Source of the DNA: an uncultured Oscillospiraceae bacterium | GTDB taxonomy: Bacteria > Bacillota > Clostridia > Oscillospirales > Oscillospiraceae | DNA: 37,337 bases | Direction: 5' to 3' | Assembly: GCA_905205085.1 (NCBI GenBank) | Contig: CAJLCG010000013.1 | Span: forward strand, 1 to 37,337 | In this document: in pieces, positions 1 through 8,163 of the stretch | Numbering within the stretch: position 1 is the stretch's first letter | How the letters are laid out: every line of letters begins with the position of its first letter | Translations under genes and position numbers: made by a program | The notes under the pieces: model-generated | The model's input: only the letters and a program-made list of their open reading frames with translations | Database searches by the model: none | What the model was told of the DNA's origin: nothing

Positions 1-37
1 CCACAGCGCACGCTTTTTTAAAAAAGAGCGTCCCCAG

Positions 38-66
38 GCAAACTTTCCGGCCGGGCGGTGCGTCTA
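38..66 (+). promoter_or_regulatory. ECF sigma-type promoter of the sigV-rsiV operon
   Basis: GCAAAC at 38-43 and CGTCTA at 61-66 are separated by 17 bases. This is the arrangement of Bacillus SigM/SigV-type ECF promoters (AAC-rich -35, CGTC -10). It lies directly in front of an ECF sigma gene, which suggests autoregulation. Transcription would start near 73, just before a GAAAGGAGGGG ribosome binding site at 77-87. An almost loopless T/A-rich dyad at 10-31 lies just upstream and may be the end of a previous transcription unit. Confidence 0.6.
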
Positions 67-117
67 ATGAATGAGTGAAAGGAGGGGGCAACAACGGGGC
101 AGGAGGTACGGGAGCGT

Positions 118-579
118 TTGGTAAGCTATATCCGGGAAAATCAAGCCTATTTTTACCGTTTGGCCTATCAATACGTGGGAGACCGGGATCTGGCCATGGA
201 TCTGGTGCAGGATGCGGTGGTCAAGGCGCTGCAGCACTGGGAGAGTCTGCGGGAGCCGGAGGCGGTGCGCAGCTGGTTTTACCGCATTCTGGTGCGGGAG
301 TGTCTGTCCTTTCTGCGGCAGAACCGGAGGGTCATTTACCTGGCCGAGCCGCCGGAGCAGGTCCAGAGCAGCGGTGAGAGCGCCCTGGAGGACCGGGAGG
401 CTCTGCGCCAGGCCATTGACCGGCTCTCTCCCAAACTCAAGACCGTGGTGCTGCTGCGTTTTTACGAGGAGATGCAGCTGAGCGAGATCGCGGAGATCAC
501 CGGGACCAATCTCAGCACGGTGAAGAGCCGCCTGTACAAGGGGCTGAAGAAATTGCGGGAGAGTTTGCAGGAGGGATGA
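118..579 (+). CDS. sigV: RNA polymerase ECF sigma factor (SigV-like)
   Basis: A 153-residue sigma-70 family protein. Region 2 covers about residues 1-70 (FYRLAYQYVGDRDLAMDLVQDAV, split here as the helix that binds core RNA polymerase and the -10 element). Region 4 covers about residues 95-150, with a helix-turn-helix around LSEIAEITGTNLSTVKSRLYKG-type residues for -35 recognition. Two bases separate it from an RsiV-like anti-sigma gene, so the pair fits the SigV/RsiV lysozyme-response system known from Bacillus and Clostridioides. The only standard in-frame start is TTG at 118, with AGGAGG at 101-106. The codons upstream of it, back to an in-frame stop at 76-78, read like the normal N-terminus of this family (QEVRERL), so translation may start further upstream at a rare codon. 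The SigV assignment rests mainly on the neighbour. Confidence 0.85.
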   Translation: MVSYIRENQAYFYRLAYQYVGDRDLAMDLVQDAVVKALQHWESLREPEAVRSWFYRILVRECLSFLRQNRRVIYLAEPPEQVQSSGESALEDREALRQAIDRLSPKLKTVVLLRFYEEMQLSEIAEITGTNLSTVKSRLYKGLKKLRESLQEG

Positions 580-580
580 T

Positions 581-1453
581 ATGACAGAAAAGCAGGATCG
601 TTTTTCCAGAGCTATGGAGCACTGCCGCCGGGAGTATCGGGACACCCCCATTCCCCCGGAGCTGGAGCAGGGGGTGGAGGACGCCATCCAGGCAGGCTGC
701 CGGCCCAGATTGCCCCGCCGGGGGCTGAAGCGGGCGGCTGCGGCAGCAGCAGGACTGTGCGCCTGCTTTGTGGTGCTCACCTCACCGGCCGTGGCGGCGG
801 CGGTGGACGATGTGCCGGTGCTGGGCCAGCTGTGCCGGATCCTTACCGGGCAGGCCTATGAGAGCCGGGAGGAGACCAGCTATGTGCAGGTCCAGCTGCC
901 CGAGATCGAAAACACCGGGGACAGCAGCCTGGAACAGCGGGTAAACCTGGAGATCAGTGCGGTGCTCAACCGGGAGGTGGAGGAGAGCAAGGAGCGGGCC
1001 CGGGAGTACTACCAGGCCTACCTGGACACGGGAGGCGATCCGGACACCTTCCAGCCCATCCAGATCAAGGTGGACTACCAGGTGAAGTCGGTCACGGATC
1101 AGTGGGCCTCCTTTGTGGTCACCAAGACGGAGAGCCTGGCCAGCGCCTACTTCCGGCAGTACTTCTACAACCTGGACCTGGAGACCGGCCAGAGTCTGAC
1201 CCTGCGGGATGTTCTGGGCCCCAACTGGGCCGCTCAAGGTGCGGCAGCCGTGGAGAAGCAGCTGGAGCAGTGGGACGAGGAGCAGAAGGCACTGCTCTTT
1301 GATAATGTAGATCTGGAGGCGCTGCTGGAGGAGAAGGAGGACTTCTATCTCCAGGAGGACGGCACCGTGGTGGTGGTCTTTGACAAGTATGAGATTGCCG
1401 CCGGGGCCGCCGGTGTGCTGGAATTTCCCATCGGAACACTGCCTCAGGCATGA
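581..1453 (+). CDS. rsiV: RsiV-like anti-sigma factor, lysozyme receptor type (DUF3298)
   Basis: A 290-residue single-pass membrane protein. Residues 1-48 are a cytoplasmic part expected to hold the sigma factor. A basic stretch (RRGLKR) is followed by a hydrophobic segment at about 50-73 ending in TSPAVAAA. The extracytoplasmic part resembles Bacillus RsiV: VPVLGQLCRILTG after the membrane, then a DUF4163/DUF3298-like domain ending in VVVVFDKYEIAAGAAGVLEF, matching the FDEYEVAPGYMGVVEF region of RsiV. In the known system, lysozyme binding to this domain allows signal peptidase and site-2 cleavage, releasing SigV. That mechanism is inferred here by homology. ATG at 581 lies two bases after the sigma stop with GCAGGAGGG upstream. 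The gene is followed directly by a terminator. Confidence 0.85.
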   Translation: MTEKQDRFSRAMEHCRREYRDTPIPPELEQGVEDAIQAGCRPRLPRRGLKRAAAAAAGLCACFVVLTSPAVAAAVDDVPVLGQLCRILTGQAYESREETSYVQVQLPEIENTGDSSLEQRVNLEISAVLNREVEESKERAREYYQAYLDTGGDPDTFQPIQIKVDYQVKSVTDQWASFVVTKTESLASAYFRQYFYNLDLETGQSLTLRDVLGPNWAAQGAAAVEKQLEQWDEEQKALLFDNVDLEALLEEKEDFYLQEDGTVVVVFDKYEIAAGAAGVLEFPIGTLPQA

Positions 1454-1487
1454 AAAAATCGCCCGTCTAAAGACGGGCGATTTTTTT
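1454..1487 (+). terminator. Intrinsic terminator of sigV-rsiV
   Basis: AAAAATCGCCCGTC (1454-1467), loop TAAA, then GACGGGCGA and seven Ts to 1487. The 14-bp stem with A-run and T-run can work in both directions, so it may also serve the converging Na/Pi gene that ends at 1498. Confidence 0.92.
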
Positions 1488-1497
1488 ATGGGGAAAA

Positions 1498-3183
1498 TCA
1501 GATGTGCTCCTGAACCTTGGCCATCTCCTGGGCAATGTTCAGAATGTGGTCGCCGATACGCTCAAAGTCGGTGAGCAGCTCGGAGTAGAGGATACAGGCC
1601 TCGTCAGAGCACTCGCCGTCACGCATACGCTCCAGGTGGTTGCGGCGGTAGTCGCTGGTCATATCGTCGATGCGCTGCTCCAGGGCGGACACATCGGCCA
1701 GCCACTCCACATTGCCGGCGTTGAGGGAGAGCAGATCGTTGATGCCCTCCAGGCAGATATCCCGCATGGCGGAAATCTCGTCGTGGGCCACACCGGTGAA
1801 GGAGATGTTGCGCTTGTTCAGCATCCGGGTGTAGCCGGCCAGGTTGTCGGCGTGGTCGCCGATTCGCTCGATGTTGCCGGAGATAGTAAAGAAGCTGCTG
1901 ACCACGGCGGAGGCCTTCTCGTTGGTCTCGTAGGTGATGAGGCGGGAGACGTGCAGGGAGATCTCCTTGTTCAGGAAGTCCAGGTACTCCTCAGTCTTCT
2001 CAACCTGCTCCAGCTCCTCTTCGTCCCGGTTCAGAACAGAGCGGAAGCTGGCCTCCACGTTGTCCTTGGCCATCTCCATCATGCGGCGCAGCTCATGCTG
2101 CATCTGGTCCACGTAGATGGCGGACACACCCAGGCCGCCGTCCTTGCTGCTGATCTGGATGGGGGTGAGGTACTCCAGGTGGAGCTGGTCGGCCTTGTCC
2201 TCGGGACGCTCGGGCAGGATCTTCACCGCCGCCTTGGCCAGGTAGTTGCCCAGAGGCAGCAGGATAATGGTGGTGATGATGTTGAAGCTGGTGTGCACCA
2301 GAGCGATCTGTCCGGCGTGGGAGGCGGGCATGATTCCGGCGATGGTCTGTCCCAGAGAGCCGGGGAGCGTCAGGGAGCCATCGATCACATAAGCGATGGG
2401 GAAGACCAGGAACAGAATAGTAAAGATCACCGTACCGATGACGTTGAACATCAGGTGAATGATGGTGGCCCGCTTGGCGTTGCGGTTGGTGCCGATGGAG
2501 GCCAACACGGCGGTGATACAGGTACCGATGTTCTGACCGAACAGCACGAACACCGCGCTGGGCAGGCCGATCACGCCGCTGTTGGCCAGGGCCTGAAGGA
2601 TACCCACCGAGGCGGAGGAGGACTGGATGACGGCAGTGAAGCCGGCACCGGCCAGGATGCCCAGCAGGGGGTTGGAGAAGGTGGACATGAGGTTGATAAA
2701 GGCCTCAGACTCCCGCAGGGGAGACATGGCGGAGCTCATCATGTCCATACCGATGAACAGCACGCCCAGGCCGGCCAGAATCTGGCCGATGTGCTGCAGC
2801 TGGGGCTTTTTCACAAAGACCACCAGGGCTACGCCCACGAAGGCGAACAGGGGAGCCAGCTCGCCCACATCCAGGGCAATGAGCAGGCCGGTGACGGTGG
2901 TACCGATGTTGGCACCCATGATGATCCAGACCGCTTGGTTGAGGGTCATCATGCCCGCGTTGACGAAGCCAACCACCATGACCGTGGTGGCCGAAGACGA
3001 CTGGATGACGGCGGTGATGGCCGCGCCCACCAGCACGCCCAGGAAGCGGTTGGCAGTCAGTCGCTCCAAAATCATTTTCATACGGCTGCCGGCTGCGGCC
3101 TCCAGGCCGGAGCTCATCATCTGCATGCCGTACAGGAATAGCGCCAGGCCGCCCAGAAGTCCCAGAAAGTCTGACATTTGCAT
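1498..3183 (-). CDS. Na/Pi cotransporter family protein with PhoU-like C-terminus
   Basis: A 561-residue membrane protein of the NptA/YjbB type, predicted to couple phosphate movement to sodium. The N-terminal 330 residues contain the duplicated Na/Pi transporter unit (PF02690). Each half has the hallmark QSSSA motif (QSSSATTVM near residue 61, QSSSASVGI near 187) followed by GANIGT or GQNIGT. After the membrane part, about residues 345-555 are soluble and helical with two PhoU-like repeats (IERIGDHADN, FERIGDHILN), a common fusion in bacteria. Start ATG at 3183 has GAGGAGGAA upstream on the minus strand; a second ATG two codons in is possible. It has its own promoter and a leader of about 270 bases with an attenuator-like hairpin. 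The direction of phosphate movement cannot be told from sequence. Confidence 0.9.
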   Translation of the reverse strand: MQMSDFLGLLGGLALFLYGMQMMSSGLEAAAGSRMKMILERLTANRFLGVLVGAAITAVIQSSSATTVMVVGFVNAGMMTLNQAVWIIMGANIGTTVTGLLIALDVGELAPLFAFVGVALVVFVKKPQLQHIGQILAGLGVLFIGMDMMSSAMSPLRESEAFINLMSTFSNPLLGILAGAGFTAVIQSSSASVGILQALANSGVIGLPSAVFVLFGQNIGTCITAVLASIGTNRNAKRATIIHLMFNVIGTVIFTILFLVFPIAYVIDGSLTLPGSLGQTIAGIMPASHAGQIALVHTSFNIITTIILLPLGNYLAKAAVKILPERPEDKADQLHLEYLTPIQISSKDGGLGVSAIYVDQMQHELRRMMEMAKDNVEASFRSVLNRDEEELEQVEKTEEYLDFLNKEISLHVSRLITYETNEKASAVVSSFFTISGNIERIGDHADNLAGYTRMLNKRNISFTGVAHDEISAMRDICLEGINDLLSLNAGNVEWLADVSALEQRIDDMTSDYRRNHLERMRDGECSDEACILYSELLTDFERIGDHILNIAQEMAKVQEHI

Positions 3184-3291
3184 TTCAGGATTCCTCCTCT
3201 TTCTCTCTTACAAACATTTTTTGCATTTTGGGGTAAATCATGCTGGAAAACGGCGGAGCAGAGGCATGCCGCGTTCCAACAGCGCAGGGGT

Positions 3292-3343
3292 AAAAAAGAA
3301 AAAAGACATAGCCCACGTGCCGGCAGGGCGCGCAGGTCATGTC
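3292..3343 (-). terminator. Attenuator-like hairpin in the Na/Pi symporter leader
   Basis: Read on the minus strand, GACATGACC (3343-3335) can pair with GGGCTATGTC (3314-3305), giving about 10 pairs with one mismatch around an inner TGCCGGCA palindrome. A T-rich tract (six T, C, six T; 3304-3292) follows. This is intrinsic-terminator form, but it sits about 110 bases upstream of the symporter start codon and downstream of its promoter, so it looks like a conditional terminator. The upstream part (3344-3453) has further small hairpins (GGGAGCA/TGCCC, GATC/GATC), but I could not match it to a known riboswitch class. Confidence 0.55.
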
Positions 3344-3459
3344 ATTGTTTTTGCAGATTAAATTGTCCGATCAGGCCGATCCCCGCCGACCTGGGCACAG
3401 ATGCTCCCATGGCATTTCTACCTCTCTGTACTCTTTACTCGCAACTTCCTACATCTAGC

Positions 3460-3488
3460 ATTATAGGAAAGAATCCAACCCGCGTCAA
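3460..3488 (-). promoter_or_regulatory. Sigma-A promoter of the Na/Pi symporter gene
   Basis: On the minus strand TTGACG (3488-3483), 17-base spacer, TATAAT (3465-3460). Near-consensus. Predicted transcription start is near 3453, leaving a leader of about 270 bases before the ATG at 3183. Confidence 0.8.
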
Positions 3489-3537
3489 CCGATTTTACTA
3501 AAATCACACTTGTCTTTAACATTTTCTCCAATCTGAC

Positions 3538-3570
3538 AAAAAACCCCCTCCGGACCAGGCCGGAGGGGGT
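3538..3570 (-). terminator. Terminator of the ABC-F gene
   Basis: ACCCCCTCCGG and CCGGAGGGGGT form an 11-bp stem. On the minus strand it is followed by TTTTTTGTC, placed about 35 bases after the ABC-F stop codon. It separates that gene from the symporter promoter. Confidence 0.88.
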
Positions 3571-3604
3571 GGCTTCGCCGAAGAAATTGGCGAATTTTTG
3601 AAAA

Positions 3605-5200
3605 TTACTGGGCTTTTTGGCTCTCCAGGTACTCATCATAGGTCATCATACGGTCGATGAGCTTGCCGTCAGAGGTGAAGTCAAAGATGCGGTTACACAC
3701 AGTCTGGATGAGCTGATGGTCATGGGAGGCCACCAGGACGTTGCACTTGACCATCTCCAGGCCCTTGTTCAGCGCGGCGATGGACTCCAGATCCAGGTGG
3801 TTGGTGGGCTGGTCCAGCATGAGCACGTTGGCGCCGGAGAGCATCATCCGGGAGAGCATGCAGCGCACCTTCTCACCGCCGGAGAGCACCTTGACGGGCT
3901 TGTAGACCTCGTCGCCGGAGAAGAGCATCCGGCCCAGGAAGCCCCGCAGGTACTGCTCCTGGGGATCGGAGGAGTACTGGCGCAGCCACTGCACCAGGTT
4001 GTCATCGTTGTCCTGGAAGTAGGGGGTGTTGTCCTTGGGGAAGTAGGAGAAGGTGGCGGTCTGGCCCCACTTCACGGTGCCCTCGTCGGGCTCCATCTCC
4101 CCAGCCAGAATCTTAAAGAGAGCGGTGTGGGCGTTCTCGTTGTCGCCCACGAAGGCGATCTTGTCCCCGTGGCCCACAATAAAGGAGACCTTATCCAGCA
4201 CCTTCACGCCGTCAATGGTCTTGGACACATCGGTGACAAAGAGGATGTCCTTACCCACCTCACGGTCGGGGGAGAAGGCCACCCAGGGGTAGCGGCGGGA
4301 GGAGGCGGGCATCTCTTCCACGGTGAGCTTGTCCAGCAGCTTACGCCGAGCGGTAGCCTGCTTGGACTTGGACTTGTTGGCGGAGAAGCGGGAGATAAAG
4401 TCCTGCAGTTCCTTGATCTTCTCCTCGTTGCGCTTGTTCTGGTTCTTGATGAGCTGCTGCACCAGCTGGGAGGACTCATACCAGAAGTCGTAGTTGCCCA
4501 CGTACATCTTGATCTTGCCGTAGTCGATATCCACGATGTGGGTACACACGGTGTTCAGGAAGTGACGGTCGTGGCTGACCACGATGACGGTGCCGGGGAA
4601 GTCCAGCAGGAAGTCCTCCAGCCAGTTGACCGCGTCAATGTCCAGGTTGTTGGTGGGCTCGTCCATCATCAGCAGGTCGGGGTTGCCAAACAGGGCCTGG
4701 GCCAGCAGCACCTTCACCTTCAGACGGGCATCCAGGGTGGCCATGTCGTTGTAGTGGAGATCGGTGCCGATGCCAAGGCCCTGGAGAATGCGGGACGCGT
4801 CGCTCTCGGCCTCCCAGCCGCCCAGCTCGGCGTACTCCTCCTCCAGCTGGCAGGCTAGCATGCCGTCCTCGTCGGTCATCTCCTCCTTGGCATACAGGGC
4901 TTCCTTCTGCTTGCCGATATCGTAGAGACGCTGATTACCCATGATGACGGTGTCCATCACGTTGTAGGCGTCGTAGGCGTTCTGGTTCTGCTTCAAAACC
5001 GACATGCGGATGTTGGGCAGGATGGAGACCTCGCCGGAGGTGGACTCCAGGTCTCCGGACAGGATCTTCAAAAAGGTGGACTTGCCGGCGCCGTTTGCGC
5101 CGATGATGCCGTAGCAGTTGCCCCGGGTGAACTGGAGATCCACGTGGGAAAACAGGGGGGACCCGCCGTACTGCAGGCCCAGATCGGTAACAGTGATCAT
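3605..5200 (-). CDS. ABC-F family ATPase (YkpA/YbiT-like), degenerate second site
   Basis: A 531-residue protein with two ABC ATPase domains and no membrane segment, the ABC-F layout; members act on ribosomes. Domain 1 is complete: Walker A GANGAGKST at 34-42, and Walker B with catalytic Glu in MMDEPTNNLD. A charged linker follows (about 245-310). Domain 2 is altered: the Walker A position at 352-359 reads GDNENAHT, lacking the final Gly and the Lys, and the residue after Walker B Asp is Gln464 (LMLDQPTNHLD) instead of Glu. The signature LSGGEKVRC is intact. A loosened second Walker A is, as far as I recall, typical of the YkpA branch. The usual signs of an antibiotic-resistance subtype are not evident, so a housekeeping translation role is more likely. 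Start ATG at 5200 has AAGGAG upstream. Confidence 0.88.
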   Translation of the reverse strand: MITVTDLGLQYGGSPLFSHVDLQFTRGNCYGIIGANGAGKSTFLKILSGDLESTSGEVSILPNIRMSVLKQNQNAYDAYNVMDTVIMGNQRLYDIGKQKEALYAKEEMTDEDGMLACQLEEEYAELGGWEAESDASRILQGLGIGTDLHYNDMATLDARLKVKVLLAQALFGNPDLLMMDEPTNNLDIDAVNWLEDFLLDFPGTVIVVSHDRHFLNTVCTHIVDIDYGKIKMYVGNYDFWYESSQLVQQLIKNQNKRNEEKIKELQDFISRFSANKSKSKQATARRKLLDKLTVEEMPASSRRYPWVAFSPDREVGKDILFVTDVSKTIDGVKVLDKVSFIVGHGDKIAFVGDNENAHTALFKILAGEMEPDEGTVKWGQTATFSYFPKDNTPYFQDNDDNLVQWLRQYSSDPQEQYLRGFLGRMLFSGDEVYKPVKVLSGGEKVRCMLSRMMLSGANVLMLDQPTNHLDLESIAALNKGLEMVKCNVLVASHDHQLIQTVCNRIFDFTSDGKLIDRMMTYDEYLESQKAQ

Positions 5201-5670
5201 GGTACGCTCCTTCTCTTCTCTGCGCCGGCGCGGTCCGGTCCCGCGCCCATAGCGAAAAATACTCGGGTATCATATTATCACACTCCCTGACAAAAGAACA
5301 GAGATTTATTTGAGAAAAAACGGCCAAATTTCCGGCGTAAAACTGATTTTTCTGCCAATTTTGCCCCTGCGACCCGGAGAAAATCCGGGGAGGCAGAGCT
5401 GCGGCGGGAAATGCGGAAAGCTTTTGTTCTAAATATGAATAAATCTTGACATAAACTCCGCTTGCCTTTACAATATGTACAGGACAAAAATGAAAAACTT
5501 GGGGGACGTTTTTCAGTTGTCGCAAGGATAAAAGACGCGCGTAAAGCGGCTTTGCCTTGCGGCTCATTTTATGCTGTCAAGTCTTTTGCCGCAGCCCGGC
5601 AAAAACACAGTGCGCGGCCGTCCGCCGCGAAGATATGATGCTGAATTTTTTGGAGGTGTAAGAGACCAAT
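5201..5670. other. Divergent intergenic region between ABC-F and rny
   Basis: A 470-base gap without a convincing gene. It holds the rny promoter (5446-5474) and a leader of about 190 bases. In that leader CGCAAGG (5521-5527) and CCTTGCG (5553-5559) can close a hairpin. On the minus strand, toward the ABC-F gene, there is an extended -10-like TGTGATAAT near 5272-5280 without a good -35. Confidence 0.5.
5446..5474 (+). promoter_or_regulatory. Sigma-A promoter of rny
   Basis: TTGACA (5446-5451), 17-base spacer, TACAAT (5469-5474). The -35 is perfect and the -10 has one mismatch. Start of transcription is expected near 5481, giving a long leader before the ATG at 5671. Confidence 0.85.
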
Positions 5671-7218
<1,548 letters not shown>

Positions 7219-7237
7219 ATGTTCCCCATTTCATTAC

Positions 7238-7269
7238 AAAAAGGAGACTGCTTCGGCAGTCTCCTTTTT
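7238..7269. terminator. Terminator of rny
   Basis: AAAAAGGAGACTGC, tetraloop TTCG, GCAGTCTCCTTTTT: a perfect 14-bp stem with flanking A and T runs. It is about 20 bases after the rny stop and could work in both directions. Confidence 0.95.
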
Positions 7270-7273
7270 ATAT

Positions 7274-7369
7274 TCCACAAAGTGCGTGCACTTTGTGGAG
7301 AAAGCTGCACCCCAGACAGGCCTCGATTCCGTGCGGAGGGGTGTGTCGATTTTTCCCTGTCCTATGGGG
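7274..7369. repeat. Inverted repeats in the rny-ybjQ intergenic region
   Basis: Two structured blocks. The first is TCCACAAAGTGC (7274-7285), GT, and its exact reverse complement (7288-7299), a perfect 12-bp dyad. The second pairs CCCCAGACAGG (7310-7320) with CCTGTC (7356-7361) and TGGGG (7365-7369): 11 pairs with a three-base bulge. Neither has a clear T-run, and I see no coding potential. They may be remnants of dispersed palindromic elements or part of an unrecognised RNA. Confidence 0.5.
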
Positions 7370-7411
7370 CGAATCAAGGTTAGCAGGAAGCTTTTTGTTC
7401 GGTGCGCACTC

Positions 7412-7476
7412 AAAATAAAACCCCGCCTCCAGGCGGTGTGAGGAGAAAGAGGGTTCACACCGGCCCGGAGGCGGGG
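7412..7476 (-). terminator. Large hairpin terminator for the MerR-ybjQ operon
   Basis: CCCCGCCTCC (7421-7430) pairs with GGAGGCGGGG (7467-7476), and inside it CGGTGTGA (7434-7441) pairs with TCACACCG (7455-7462). On the minus strand the structure is followed by TTTTATTTTG. It is about 130 bases beyond the YbjQ stop codon, separated from it by two repeat copies. Confidence 0.65.
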
Positions 7477-7479
7477 AGA

Positions 7480-7546
7480 GCAGTATCAACGAGGCAAAGC
7501 GTAGCTTTGCACAAAGTTCTTTGCCAAGCTTTCTTTCAAGAAAGCG
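7480..7546 (+). repeat. Two-hairpin intergenic repeat, copy A
   Basis: Begins with GCAGTATCAA. Hairpin 1 is GCAAAGC-GTA-GCTTTGC (7494-7510). A linker containing CAAAGTTCTTTG follows, then hairpin 2 GCTTTCTT-TC-AAGAAAGC (7528-7545). It is directly joined to copy B and related to copy C at 23053-23110. Stem bases differ between copies but pairing is kept. Confidence 0.8.
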
Positions 7547-7618
7547 GCAGTATCAATGGGGCGAAACGAAGTTTCGCACAAAATTCTTTTGGTTACTTTT
7601 CTTTTCAAGAAAAGTAAC
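7547..7618 (+). repeat. Two-hairpin intergenic repeat, copy B
   Basis: Also begins with GCAGTATCAA. Hairpin 1 is GCGAAAC-GAA-GTTTCGC (7561-7577), linker ACAAAATTCTTTTG, and hairpin 2 is a 12-bp stem (7592-7603 with 7607-7618). The far arm of hairpin 2 overlaps the last codons and stop codon of the YbjQ-family gene on the other strand. Confidence 0.8.
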
Positions 7619-7919
7619 GGACGGCGGTACCGTAGGCGATGACCTCGGCGGCGCCCTGCATCACGGAAGAGGAGCCGTAGCGGATGTTGATGATGGCGTC
7701 GGCGCCCAGGGCCTCGGCCTCATCCACCATGCGCTTGACCGCGATCTGACGGGCCTCGTTGAGCATCTCAGTGTAGCCGGTAATCTCACCGCCCACCAGA
7801 GTCTTCATTCCAGCCATAAAGTCCTTGCCAAAGTTCTTGGACTGGACCACGGTGCCCTTTACAATACCAAGCACCTCAAATTCCTTTCCGGGAATATAAT
7901 CAATATTTACCAGCAGCAT
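7605..7919 (-). CDS. YbjQ family protein (UPF0145, DUF74)
   Basis: A 104-residue protein of the YbjQ family, small proteins that assemble into pentamers and were once called putative heavy-metal-binding domains; their biochemical role is not settled. Family features are the N-terminal IPGKEFEVLGIVKG, the middle GGEITGYTEMLNEARQIAVKRM and ALGADAIINIRY, and the C-terminal strand EVIAYGTAV. Start ATG at 7919 has GGAGGAGAA upstream and lies inside the last codons of the upstream membrane-hairpin gene (20-base overlap), implying coupled translation. The final residues RYFS and the stop codon are encoded within repeat copy B, so the natural C-terminus may have been changed by that repeat. Confidence 0.9.
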   Translation of the reverse strand: MLLVNIDYIPGKEFEVLGIVKGTVVQSKNFGKDFMAGMKTLVGGEITGYTEMLNEARQIAVKRMVDEAEALGADAIINIRYGSSSVMQGAAEVIAYGTAVRYFS

Positions 7920-8163
7920 CTAATTCTCCTCCTTCGATTTCTTTGAATCTGCTTTTCAACACAAACAGGGCAGGGATAATCAGGGCCAGGCACAAGATGG
8001 CCAGCACCAGACACAACATCACAGCCCACTGGGGCATACCGGGAATAAAGCACAGGGAGGCGCAGGCCACAGAGGTAATGATCTGCAGTATAGCAAAGAA
8101 TAAAATTCCTCGCACTGCGTCCCGTTTGCGCCGGGCCTGACGGGCCTTAGTACTTTCTTGCAT
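7900..8163 (-). CDS. Small membrane protein, MerR-tail paralogue 2
   Basis: An 87-residue protein with no family I can name. A basic N-terminus (residues 4-18, seven Arg/Lys) is followed by two membrane segments at about 19-41 and 46-69 and the tail SRFKEIEGGELDAAGKY. That tail aligns without gaps to the tails of the upstream 84-residue protein and of the MerR protein (QRVQEIEKGEVDDAKKY), so the three appear to be paralogues of one membrane module. ATG at 8163 was chosen over upstream codons because it sits at the same position relative to the previous gene's end as in the other junctions (17-base overlap). A membrane partner or modulator of the MerR protein is an inference. Confidence 0.72.
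   Translation of the reverse strand: MQESTKARQARRKRDAVRGILFFAILQIITSVACASLCFIPGMPQWAVMLCLVLAILCLALIIPALFVLKSRFKEIEGGELDAAGKY

Noticed and set aside
1504..3141. A 545-codon open frame opposite the Na/Pi symporter gene
   Set aside because: It is the reverse-frame shadow of a GC-rich gene: His/Gly/Gln-rich sequence without a recognisable domain or ribosome binding site, fully covered by a well-supported gene on the other strand. The same applies to long frames at 3617-4858, 5719-6876 and 34757-36106.
7402..7617. A 71-codon open frame in the repeat region downstream of rny
   Set aside because: It runs through the terminator hairpin and both repeat copies; its sequence is a by-product of the hairpins and there is no proper ribosome binding site.
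7480..7618. Tandem copies resembling a minimal CRISPR array
   Set aside because: Only two adjacent units of different length with internal hairpins and no unique spacers or cas genes; a dispersed structured repeat fits better.
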